Positions 1 to 10,558 of a DNA stretch of 64,000 nt are shown here, piece by piece. The notes below the pieces were generated by a model. That model made no database searches. It worked only from the letters and a program-made list of their open reading frames with translations, and was not told the origin of the DNA. The stretch is from Coriolopsis trogii (taxonomy: Eukaryota > Basidiomycota > Agaricomycetes > Polyporales > Polyporaceae), in contig JAHYIO010000033.1 in NCBI GenBank assembly GCA_020543525.1, positions 930,001 through 994,000 of the forward strand, in the 5' to 3' direction. Positions within the stretch are counted from its first letter, which is position 1. Each line of letters starts with the position of its first letter. Both the position numbers and the translations under genes were made by a program.

Positions 1-1193
1 AGTAGTATCTCGGCAGATCGAACACGAACAAGCGGCGCATGAGTGTGGCGTGGTTTCTTGGATTCCGAAGATTTTCATGGGCCGCGCCGCTGTCGGCGAC
101 ATGTCTCCCACGCACTGGACGATCATATATCGTCCTGCGCATGCGGCACAAACATCCAATTTACAACTCGACGAAAGTCGGCGTCTTTTCGTGAACGAAT
201 ATGCTTCACGACGGGGTGATATCACATGCTCGTATTAAAGTTGTAGCAGCCAGCGCGTCGCCCCATAGTCACATGTCTATGTATAGACCCTTGCGATGTG
301 TTTGTACGTCTCTTAGTGATGTGAGTAGGCAGCAATGAAAAGTCAAGACACATCGAGTAGAGAGCATCCGTTGTATAGCGCGGCCAAAATCAAGGCGATC
401 TTGTAGACCGTTGATAATGAGAATATGAGGACTTACGTCGCTCAGGCTCCTATGGACGCAGTCTGACTTGACTCGGAATTTCAGGGTCATGTACTTTTTG
501 CCTCAGGCTGCCTATGAAGTTGCTTCGCATGTGACGCAGCCTGTATGGTTGTGGCCTCAGTGAACCGCCCTGGGTGGGAGGGCTGGAAGACATGTGTTGT
601 ACAGTACCTCGGCAGATCCCGATATCACCAAATATCGACAATGATCGTGAGCTAGCGATCTTACACCCCTCACCCCTCACCTCTCTACGTTCCAATTTCC
701 TCCTGACTGTCATTACAGCGGCAAATCGAGGTCCGAACATGACGGAAACCCCCAAAGTCCCTACCAAGCCCTTGTCACATCCGATTCTCGGGGCCATGTG
801 GGGGACGGCTCACATATGGCGAGCAGCTTGCTGTTGACTGGGTAACAGAACGTGAGTTCGTTCGCTGTACACAGTTCAAGATTCGCTGATCGACGGATAG
901 CTGTCGCATCACCTCAGTCAACCATTGCCTCCGTCCATGAAACTCCACATCGACACCTCGCACGCTATGAGTATCCCAAAACTGTAATCATTTTGTGATG
1001 CTCATAGCAGGCAAGGCTGCCGTCTTGGTCCGGGCACGCTAACTTGGCGCGTCTTTAGTGATGAGCGATACAATGTCAAGACTGTACAGAGTAGAGGACA
1101 ATTGTTGTATGACACAAGCAACGGAGCGATCTCGTAGATTATAGGTAAACGAGGGGTCTAGAGGCTCATGATGTTGATATGAGTATCCTGTAA
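1..1193. other. Gene-poor left edge with a diverged duplicate segment
   Basis: No complete gene is recognisable. On the minus strand, about 290-550 resembles about 1050-1310. Both encode a run like AASxAKxL followed by LKFRV (in the left copy these lie in two frames), and both are followed downstream by similar non-coding sequence (CTACAAGATCGC versus CTACGAGATCGC, then CATCACTAA-GAGACG-like ends). The left copy has lost a continuous frame, so it is best read as a decayed duplicate of the 3' end of the hypothetical gene at 1194-2284. The rest shows only short open frames. Confidence 0.4.
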
Positions 1194-2284
1194 TCAGAGA
1201 CTGTCACTCCTACGAAAGTGCTCCTGTTCGACTCGAAACTTCAGAGCCGTTTGCTGTATATCTTGTGTACGAAGGTGCTTCGCGTATGAGGCAGCCTTCG
1301 CGGCGTGCAGCCCAATAAGCTGGCACTCTGCCGCTGCCTCGTAAAGTGAGACGTCCCCGCTTCGAGAAGTCCTGCACATCGGCTTGCTTGTCGCTTGTCC
1401 GGTGAATAGCGCCGTCGACTGCCTCTCCTCAGAATGCTGTGGAAGTCCAGTAGGCATGCCATGCAACGCAGGGCCTGCACAAGCACTCACGTTCGGAGGT
1501 TCCAAGCAAGCCGCGACTTTTCGCAGCTCCGGTATATGGCCCCCATGCGCATGAATCGGCGAATGACCACTGGTCCTCTGGTATGGATGGTGTCGCTTTC
1601 GTTCCGCATGCCTGGGTCTAGCATGAGTGTGCCACACCGGAGACTGGTGCGCCATATGACCGACTAGACGAGTGTCAGCATCCGAGGAGTATTGGTGCTT
1701 GTCGTGGCATGAGGGAGGAAGGTCACGGGAACGAGTAGTCCGCGTCGGCGCCGCGTCAGACGGAGGAAGGTATAGAGCGAAGTTCTCAAGTAGACCTGTC
1801 GGCTGCTGGGAGGCATCGGTGCCCATAGCCATCACGAGCTCTTGAGTGGTGGTGGTGGTGGTGCGGCGGCCGACTCGGTGTGCATCGTTGGATTGGAACG
1901 TCAGCGCTCCCACCATCAATGTGGGTGGGTGAGTCTATTCGCGAGTACCCTACATTAGGCTGACACTATATTGAGCTGAAGTGCACAACGAGACATACCA
2001 CAGCTTCAGGCACCGGTGGCGGGCCGAGGTAAGCGTCGAGTTGCTGTGGCGCAACATAGTCGACGCTGCTTGGGGCCCATATTCTCTCGGCTGGCGAGAT
2101 AGGAGGAGCGTAATCTCCGCGTCGTGCTGACAACCTGCCCTGCGGACGACCCATCACAATGGAGAGAGGCGATAGCGTCTTGCAAATGGATGAGCCAACT
2201 GTGGCGGACAGCATACATTGGACGACTCACCTGAAGCTGTGGCTCAGTAGCTACAGAGGTGGTAGTAGTAGCACTTCCGGACAT
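1194..2284 (-). CDS. Hypothetical protein, three-exon model
   Basis: I do not recognise this protein. Exons 2284-2231, 2139-1999 and 1934-1194 join in frame with GT-AG introns of 91 and 63 bp and give 311 residues starting at an ATG (MSGSATTTTSVATEPQ). The protein is hydrophilic, has a run of threonines near residue 90, is rich in His and Arg in the middle, and ends with an Ala-rich stretch followed by LKFRVEQEHFRRSDSL. No signal peptide, membrane segment or known catalytic motif is visible. The last ~100 bp and the downstream flank recur in degraded form at about 290-550, which suggests a local, fast-evolving family. Support is splice and frame consistency only; it could be a chance open stretch. 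Confidence 0.38.
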
Positions 2285-4868
2285 GGTGACCTGTCCAGTT
2301 GTCAGAGGGCGGAGCTGCCGACAACCTGATCAGTCTGGACATGGTAGAAGATGTGGTAGAGTACAACGACTCACCGATGCCCCGCAAGGCGACTCTACAC
2401 CGTGATCTCCTCTGCACCCCAGGTTTGTGTTGACTTTTGAGTTCGCCGTGCTGTGATAACATGACGGAGACGTGGAGGAGAGGGTTGCCGGGTCGCTCTG
2501 AGGCCCAGGTGATAACACCTTGGAGACGTTGTATTGGACGGTGTTGTTCGGAGTTATACATACGCCTTGTCTGAATCTTCGACCCATCTTCCGAATACAA
2601 CCAGTGTTCTTCTCTCCCCCAAGATCAAGAGTGAGTGTGTACGGCTTGTTGTCGCCAGGGTGGCGAGCGGCCTTGTATTTGACTCGTGACGAGCCCGTAT
2701 AGTGGTTGAAGGCGCTGTTGAAGTGCTTCCTAGGGTGTAAGAGACCGCTGTAGTACCACACCCTCGATCCGAGAAACATACATGTCTAGGAATGTGCGCG
2801 TTCCTCTTCTGTATCGGAAGGAGGGACATCGTGCGGTGTGGTGAGTATGATGATGGGCGGTATGTCAGGAGGCAGTAGGATTTTTGCCTCCGAATACGTA
2901 CTACACAGCCCTTTATATGTCTCAGCCCAAGGCGCAGCGTACAGCCTGGAAAGAGGGCTGGAACCCTCGTGTCGAGTCGTCGCATCAAAGCTTAGAACTA
3001 AATTCAGCAGAGTGGTACACTGTAGATCTTGGGAATCTAGCTCATCGGACGTATGGTGGACCAATGGTGATAGCGGTGGAAACTCGTCAGCTTCACGCCG
3101 GAAGAAAGACAGAATGAACCCAAAATGGAGCGACTTACATCAGTAGCTCGAGTGGCGTGGAAGGGCGAAGCATCCGTACAGCCTGCAGATGGCCAGATGT
3201 CATGCAGGATCAGGACTCGAGGCTTCCCACAGAAGACTGTATCAGACGAACCCGAGTAGCCTAGAAGACAGGATATTGTTGCCGTTTGCTTGCGCGGCCT
3301 GTTGACAACAGGTACAAACAAGAAACCTGAGTGGAATGTTGAGCGTGACGAAGCAGTGAACCGGAGGGCATACCTTCAAATGTGCTGCGAGCGTAAACAT
3401 ATATATGTATCTACCTCAACAGAGACAGCGCGTCACACAAGACTGTACTGCTTGCATATAGTATACATTCCATGACCTTTCGTGCGAGGTGCATCGTCAA
3501 CCGTCAGAATACTTACTGTCGGCTGCCGGAGTCAGAGCCAGAAGTTAAACTCTGTAAGAGTCGAGAGTGTTGTGTTCAAAGTCAGCCAGTATCTCGCACT
3601 TACCGAAGGTACCTGAAAAACGATTTGACAACGCGGGACAGTGTCCAGAAGTTATATATGCGTCTATGTAGCTGAGTAAAAGAATCAATTAGTCTGGTCA
3701 GAAACGCATCGTAGAATAGACCGAGAGACCACGATGGGTTCAGTATGCACCACAGAAGTTGGGTATATGTAGTTGCGCTCACCCGGGTCTACTCGACGTT
3801 CGTCGTCCAAGTCCAGGGTCGGCGCTGGCGTCTATACTTCCTTTCCTGGTCGACTGAGTGGGAAGACACCAGGCAGTCCCTGCCGCAGAGCTTGTCACTC
3901 TACGCGGATACTCCACCATCATACTGTATGCGTCTTCCATCGTCGCCCTCGCACTTCGAGACGTGGACGTCCACCGCCGCCGAAGAGACAGTAGGATGCG
4001 CTCCTCGACTCACGTTAGATGGCAGTGCGCGCGCGTCACGTCATCACACAGAGAGTAACCTGCTTGCATGCACCGAGGTTAACGTACACGAGAAGCGCAT
4101 TTGTATGTAGGAGCGTAGAGAAGACGGGGTTAGGAGTAGGAAAGTGCCGTCAAGGGAATCAAGATGACGGAGGAGAAAGAAGAGAGAGGTCTGTGGAGAC
4201 GAGATCGAATCAACCTGTACACAATAACATTACGCGGCATGCTTCGTCTGTTTCTTCGCAGTCCCGATTGCCGTGTTGTTGACCTACAAGCGTTGATACC
4301 GAGTCAGACAGAATGATCCAAAAGCACACTGACAAAGGCATCGAACAAACCTTGGTTGTGGGCGACTGTTGGCTGCGAGTGTACACCAAAAGTTCGATCG
4401 TCCGGGAACGTGGAGCATCGGAGCAAATTTGGTAATCAACTAGAGAAGCCTCGGGTGTGGAGGTCTTTGGACTGACAAATTGGTTTTACTTACCACCGGC
4501 AGTGCGCAGGATCGCCGGGGGCTCACCGTCAACACCACATTGACCGCCCCGACGACCCGATAAGCCCATTACAGCCGGATGGATACCCTTGGGAAGAAAT
4601 CTTGCGATTCACTCGAGCACGATATGGATCTGAAGCTGAAGAGCCGTCTCTCCAGCCGGGATGCCCTATTCAATACGACGCATACTGAACGAGCGCCCAT
4701 GGGGAGATGGTCAGATTTGATACACATCCGCTCCGTGAATACCTCTTACCTCTTACCTCATAGCCGGGGCCCAGGTTCGACTGATGACCAGGTCACCCAG
4801 AGACGAAATCCGCAGAATATGTCATTATGTAGCTGGTAGTCACCATAATTGCACAGTACGATCTCAAT
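2285..4868. other. Interval without a recognisable gene
   Basis: The minus strand has coding-like stretches (for example 3064-2786, an ATG-initiated open frame of 92 codons, and overlapping frames at 2330-2988), but I could not join them into a convincing spliced model or match them to a family. A possible small two-exon minus-strand frame near 3700-4000 is no better supported. No tRNA, terminal inverted repeat or simple repeat array was seen. This may be decayed coding sequence or long non-coding DNA. Confidence 0.4.
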
Positions 4869-5558
4869 CTACCCCGCATGCGACGACCTGGTTTCATGTT
4901 GAAGCATGCGCGTATTAAGTGGCCATGGTTTGCCCATCCACGTAGCCAGTTCCGTGTGATCCTTATGTGCATCATCAGTATTTGGGTGGATGAGGACTCT
5001 GCAGAGTTGTATGTTGAGTCGCAAGTACCGGGTTGAATGTACCGGAGTCACTTACGACAACGGTCCCCGATTCACCGCAAGCCAAGAGAAGAAGGCTCCC
5101 GTCTGATGGGGGTTGAAGACGTTGACCTCGAACATGGCTACGGGGTGGGGCCCAATCGGCTTGTCCCACAGCTTGTAGATGCGCAGCTAGAGACGAAAGG
5201 TTGGAGTTAATAAACATCGTGCGCACGTCATATCCTCCTGTGCATACCTCAGGAAATTCTCTGCGAATTCGCTCATGGAGCGCTTTGGCGTACTCTGCCT
5301 CTTCGGGAACGGTCTGCATGTAATAAACTGCGCTCGTGTATCAGAAGGTGGCAATTTGATGGAATACAAGGTCCAAGGCTCACTATGGAAGTCAAAGCCG
5401 TTATTGGCTGACTTGATTGGCTTTGGGAACTCGTCATATGCCGAAGATCGTGGGCCAGGAAGGTTGACCAGAGACTTGCCATCGGCGTTGAAGCCGGTGG
5501 GGAGTGGCTCAGCGTTCTCGTAACCTGCGAGCAATGACTTGGGGTTATAATCGGACAT
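4869..5558 (-). CDS. DOPA 4,5-dioxygenase family protein
   Basis: Small extradiol ring-cleaving dioxygenase of the DOPA 4,5-dioxygenase family, which opens catechol-type rings; in some basidiomycetes a member makes betalamic acid or muscaflavin pigments. Exons 5558-5384, 5327-5248, 5186-5056 and 4998-4869 sum to 171 residues, with introns of 56, 61 and 57 bp. Family motifs in order are GFDFHIYYMQ (histidine in the first strand), REFPELRIYKLWDKPIGPHP, MFEVNVF, FSWLAVNRGPLSVLIHPNT and DHTELATWMGKPWPLN; the conserved histidines are the likely metal ligands. The start ATG gives MSDYNPKS. No signal peptide is seen, so it is probably cytosolic. The true substrate is not evident; lignin- or pigment-derived catechols are possible. 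Confidence 0.9.
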
Positions 5559-5918
5559 GTTGGGTAGCTGTAGTAGAAGCAAATGGGGAATGCAATGCGA
5601 GAATCCAGACAGCGCGTTCCCGGGGGTTATATAGAGAATTACAGACCCCTGAGGCTTCCATCGCGGATGTCGGAAGCATCGCTTCGAATCTTCATATTCA
5701 TAAGTAAAACGGTCTCTTGGTAAGAGTCGCTCAGCATGTATGACTAAGCGAACGATCGACGGATGGCGATACTGTAAATGTGCACCTGGTCACGAGAACT
5801 ATCATGCACGGATTGTATTGACCCGATCGTGCACAATGATTGTCAGTGTGAACCAGTACCCACGCATGCATATAGTCTCCTACTCGTACAAGACGCACTG
5901 ACGCAGCTTTCAACATAA
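5559..5918. other. Intergenic, MZT1 3' end to dioxygenase start
   Basis: 360 bp between the stop of MZT1 and the start of the dioxygenase gene, both on the minus strand. It should contain the dioxygenase promoter and the MZT1 terminator. I see no gene or clear repeat in it. Confidence 0.6.
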
Positions 5919-6261
5919 TCATCTTCCATTTGCGGCCGCATTCTTACTAGATACTGCAGCACTCTCGCGTCGCAGTTCCTGGATAACCGCCTGGCAATGA
6001 CGGGTGACAGTTAGTTGATCGGGTGGTTTGTATGGATGAGAGACTATGCGTACCGCTAACGCCTCGGGGTTAACTCCACTTTCAATTAGGCCCACACATG
6101 TTGCCAGAGTCTCTTTGTCAAGCCCGGTGTTCAACAACTGGGAGATGTCGAAGAGGGCTATATGGATCACTTCAAGACGACAGTACGCGGAGTGGCACTC
6201 GATACATACTGTTCAGTGTCTCTTCAGCTGCTGTGATACGATCCGCTTCCCGAGTCGACAT
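5919..6261 (-). CDS. MZT1: Mitotic-spindle organizing protein 1 (MOZART1)
   Basis: Small adaptor of the gamma-tubulin complex that binds the N-terminal helices of gamma-tubulin complex proteins and helps recruit the complex to microtubule-organizing centres. Exons 6261-6210, 6157-6054 and 5990-5919 (introns of 52 and 63 bp) give 75 residues, the usual size. The family core is clear: [18 protein letters not shown], then [15 protein letters not shown], then VIQELRRE across the second intron, followed by a short polar tail. The start ATG gives MSTREADR. It lies head-to-head with SF3B1; the two start codons are 235 bp apart and presumably share a promoter region. Genes this small with two introns are easily missed by annotation. 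Confidence 0.95.
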
Positions 6262-6496
6262 CTTTCACTGCCAACTAGGTTTTGGAACGTGCACGAAGAG
6301 GAGTGTTGGACGCGTCTAGACGCCAGTCAGAGACAGGCGCCTTACCTAATACCTGATAAAGCGGAGCTCGAATGTGGCACGGTGGTGTGTGGCGTTACTC
6401 AGCGGTGTCCACGACTCGGACGGAAACCCCCACGTCCATTGACTCTCTGACCCTTACCGCCCTTGTAATCTCTGCCTCTCCTTTTTGCTTGTCATC
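6262..6496. promoter_or_regulatory. Shared MZT1/SF3B1 divergent promoter region
   Basis: 235 bp separate the ATG codons of two divergently transcribed essential genes, so both promoters and 5' UTRs must lie here. No distinct TATA box was identified; the SF3B1-proximal half is pyrimidine-rich (CTCTCCTTTTTGCTT just before its ATG). Confidence 0.55.
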
Positions 6497-9400
6497 ATGA
6501 CTGAACCAAGACTTGTCGACTCCTACACCGCTCCGAAGGAGGTCCTTCAGGAGTTTGCGGAGATGGCAGAGGAGGAAGACTTCGACCCCTTCGCGGAGAC
6601 GGCCTCCAAGCGTCAGATAGCTTCTCGCCAGTCTGACTACCACAATCGTCGATTCAACCGTCAAGCGCATGATAGTGCCGATGCATTCAAGGCTGTCGAG
6701 GACGGTACCGACGTGGAGGGCGGGTACAAGGAAGCGATGAGGCTGCAGCGCTTGGAGAAAGAGGAAGAGCGAGTTAGGCGAGCCATAGAGGAGAAGGAGA
6801 AGCAGGCGCGAGAGGAGGGTCAGACGAAGATGGACCTCGACAAGACACCACCGCGGGAAGAGCTCCAGGAGGCGGAGAAGGAGCTCGCTGCTTTGCAGGG
6901 CACGAAGAGGAAGCGGAGGTGGGATATTGCGGAGCCGGAGGATAATAAGGAGAATAAGGAGAATAAGGGTGAGTGGTCCCAAGAGGCTCTCGAGGGCGCT
7001 GCGCCGAAGAAGCGGCGTTCTAGATGGGATGCGACTCCCGCCGATGTCGCAGCGGAAACCCCGAGTGGGAAGAGGTCCCGTTGGGATCAAGCTCCCGCCG
7101 CCGCCCCGGACGTCCCAATGACGCCAATCATCATGAATGCCCCTGGACTCATGCACGAGGACAAGCACAACCGGTACCTCACGGATGAAGAGCTCGATGC
7201 TATCCTCCCTTCCTCCGGCTATGCAATCGTCACCCCTCCACCTGGCTATGCCCCTCTTGTTCGCCCGCCGAAGCTTTCTGGCCCCTCCGTGACCGAAATT
7301 GGAGGTTTCCAGATTCAGGAGAGCTCCGACGCCGCCGCGGTAGCTGCAGCAGCTGGCCTGGCTCCGGAGTTGCCTACCGAGATTCCAGGCGTTGGCAACC
7401 TCGCGTTCTTTAAGCCCGAAGACGCGCAGTACTTCGCCAAAATCCTGAAAGAGGAAGACGAGACGGAGATGTCTGTGGACGAAATGAAGGAGCGCAAGAT
7501 CATGAGACTTCTCCTCAAGATCAAGAACGGTACGCCTCCAGTTCGCAAGACGGCTCTGCGTCAGATTACGGACAAAGCCCGTGAATTCGGTGCTGGTCCC
7601 CTCTTCGATAAGATCCTCCCCCTACTCATGGAGCGGACCCTTGAGGACCAAGAACGCCATCTACTCGTCAAGGTCATCGACCGTGTCCTCTACAAGCTCG
7701 ATGATCTCGTGCGGCCCTACGTCCACAAGATTTTGGTCGTCATTGAACCTCTTCTCATTGACGAAGATTACTATGCTCGTGTCGAGGGACGTGAGATCAT
7801 CTCCAACCTGTCCAAAGCTGCCGGTCTCGCCCACATGATCTCTACCATGCGTCCTGACATCGACCATGCCGACGAATATGTCCGCAACACCACTGCTCGG
7901 GCGTTCTCCGTCGTTGCTTCTGCGCTCGGTATTCCCTCCCTCCTCCCCTTCTTGAAGGCTGTCTGTCGTAGTAAGAAGTCCTGGCAAGCTCGTCACACCG
8001 GCATCCGTATTGTGCAGCAGATTGCGATTATGATGGGTTGTGCCGTCCTTCCTCACCTCCGTAACCTTGTTGAATGTATCGCACACGGACTCCAGGATGA
8101 GCAGACCAAGGTCCGCACCATGACTGCGCTCGCTCTGGCTGCATTGGCCGAAGCCGCTGCGCCCTATGGTATCGAGTCCTTCGACAACGTACTCAAGCCT
8201 CTTTGGGTTGGTATCCGTCTCCACCGCGGCAAGAGCTTGGCCGCCTTCCTGAAGGCCATTGGCTTCATTCTCCCTCTCATGGACCCAGAGTACGTTTCCT
8301 ACTACATAAAGGAAGTCACCATCATCCTCATTCGCGAGTTCCAAACGTCCGACGAGGAGATGAAGAAGATCGTCCTGAAGGTCGTGCAGCAGTGCGCCGC
8401 CACAGAGGGCGTCACCGCGCAGTATATCAAGCAGGACATCTTACCGGACTTCTTCAAGTCGTTCTGGGTCCGCCGCATGGCGCTTGACCGCCGGAATTAC
8501 CGTCAGGTGGTGGAGACGACCGTGGAGCTTGCGCAGAAGGCGGGCGTTGCGGAGATTGTTGGGAGGATTGTCAACGACCTGAAGGACGAGGCGGAGCCGT
8601 ACCGCAAGATGGTCATGGAGACTATAACGAAAGTCGTAGCGTCCCTCGGTGCCTCTGACATCGACGAGCGGCTGGAAGTGCGCTTGGTGGACGGCATTAT
8701 TTACGCATTCCAGGAGCAAACAACGGAGGATCAGGTCATGCTGGACGGTTTCGGCACTGTCGTCAACGCTCTTGGTACGTGCTCACAATTGCATTATCTC
8801 GTCTGCTTCGCTGATTACACTTCGCAGGCATTCGCGTCAAGCCATACCTCATGCAGATCGTCTCGACGATCCTCTGGCGTCTTAACAACAAGAGTGCGAA
8901 GGTCCGTCAACAGGCCGCTGACCTCACGACCCGTCTCGCCGTTGTCATCAAGCAGTGCGGCGAGGACCAGCTGCTGAGCAAGCTTGGTCTTGTGCTTTTC
9001 GAGCAGCTCGGTGAAGAGTACCCCGACACTCTTGGTAGCATCATCGCTGCGGAGGGCGCCATTGCGAATGTTGTCGGTATGACCCAGATGAATCCGCCCG
9101 TGAAGGACCTCTGTGAGTGTTTCTTGAAACCCACTATATGCTATAATCTAAACGCTCCTTAACGTAGTGCCACGAATGACACCTATTCTGCGTAACCGAC
9201 ATGAAAAGGTACAAGAGGCGACCATCAACTTGATTGGTCGTATTGCCGATCGTGGTGCGGAGTTCGTCCCAGCTCGTGAATGGATGCGTATCTGTTTCGA
9301 GCTGCTGGATCTGCTCAAGGCGCATAAGAAGGGCATCCGCCGCGCCGCAGTCAATTCCTTCGGTTACATCGCGAAGAGTTTGGGTCCTCAGGATGTCCTC

Positions 9401-10039
9401 CAGGTCCTTTTGACCAACCTGCGCGTGCAAGAGCGTCAGAGTCGTGTGTGCAGTACCGTGGCCATTGCTATCGTCGCGGAGACCTGCGGTCCTTTCACCT
9501 GCATCCCCGCCATCCTCAACGAATACCGCACGGCAGAGCTCAACGTCCGCACCGGATGTCTGAAAGCGCTCTCGTTCGTCTTCGAGTACGTCGGCCCGCA
9601 GTCGGCGTACTACGCCGACTCGGTTGTCACCATGCTTGAGGACGCGCTTACGGATCGTGACCTCGTCCACCGGCAGACGGCGAGCACGATCGTCAAGCAT
9701 CTCGCGCTCGGCGTCGCCGGACTTGGTTGCGAGGACTCGATGCTGCATCTCATGAACCTCGTCTGGCCGAACTGCTTCGAGACGTCCCCGCACGTCATCG
9801 GGGCTGTCATGGAGGCGATCGAGGCGATGCGCGTCACGCTCGGCCCTGGGGTCCTCCTCAGCTACGTCCTTCAGGGTCTCTTCCACCCCGCGCGGAAGGT
9901 GCGCGAGGTGTACTGGCGGATATACAATTCGCTATACCTCGGGGCTGCCGATGCGCTCGTGCCGTTCTACCCAGACCTGGGCGAGCTGAGCGAGGGCCAA
10001 AATGTGTATGACCGGCATCCTTTGCAGATGTTCATCTGA
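6497..10039 (+). CDS. SF3B1: Splicing factor 3B subunit 1 (SF3b155/Hsh155)
   Basis: Largest subunit of SF3b in the U2 snRNP. It clamps the branch-point duplex and contacts pre-mRNA upstream of the branch site. Exons 6497-8774, 8828-9112 and 9168-10039 (introns of 53 and 55 bp) encode 1,144 residues, shorter than human (1,304) because the N-terminal part is reduced. That part carries three RWD motifs (RRWDI, SRWDAT, SRWDQA), which are U2AF-ligand/phosphorylation-type sites, then the p14-binding segment [20 protein letters not shown]. From about residue 340 the HEAT superhelix is nearly collinear with human: [67 protein letters not shown], and at the C terminus [20 protein letters not shown]. 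The chosen ATG gives [10 protein letters not shown]; an in-frame TTG upstream is ignored. Nuclear. Confidence 0.98.
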
Positions 10040-10558
10040 TGTCGTGTTGAGTTGCCTGTGTTGTATAGTAGGGACAGTCGCGTTCTGTTGCCTTTGTGTA
10101 CCGTAGTTTATGTCTTGTTATCGAAGACCTTTTCTCGCCAACTGGCAGCGGAGTCTGATTGCTCTTGTTCGTATCGACGAGACGAACTTGAATCATGCGT
10201 CCACATGCATACAATATATACCATCATTGCATCCCGCTATAGACAACATATGCCCTACGTCCCACAGAGGCAGTGGGAAGGGCTACCACCTTTGCCCATG
10301 GTAAAAGGGTAGGACCATCACGAGTGGTCTTAATATTACTTCTACTACCGTCTAGTCTCTCAACGATCCAGCCAGCGAGCGTATCCATCGGCGTTCACAA
10401 GGGATGGCAGCTACGAAGGACTTGACATCCAATGTCATGACACACAGACACACTCAGACACATTCACACACACATTCACTTCTCTCTGATGCCTGGGAGG
10501 ATCTAACAACTTTTGTCGGTTGGAGCTCAGCTACATACAGTATGTAGATGGCGTGCAC
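10040..10558. other. Convergent intergenic region with CA-rich stretch
   Basis: Lies between the stops of SF3B1 (plus) and dihydroorotate dehydrogenase (minus), so it holds both 3' UTRs and terminators. About 10438-10480 is an imperfect CA/CACACA low-complexity run. No gene is seen. Confidence 0.6.
10438..10480. repeat. CA-rich low-complexity tract
   Basis: An imperfect run of ACACA units interrupted by GA and TT, in the 3' intergenic space between convergent genes. It is ordinary microsatellite-like sequence without unit conservation. Confidence 0.6.

Noticed and set aside
6395..7168. 257-codon minus-strand frame rich in Leu/Arg
   Set aside because: Antisense to the SF3B1 N-terminal exon, whose conserved protein explains the sequence.
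7661..8344. 227-codon minus-strand frame
   Set aside because: Antisense shadow of the SF3B1 HEAT repeats.
10438..10480. Possible CRISPR-like or short tandem array
   Set aside because: Only imperfect CA microsatellite sequence; no repeat-spacer structure and the genome is eukaryotic.
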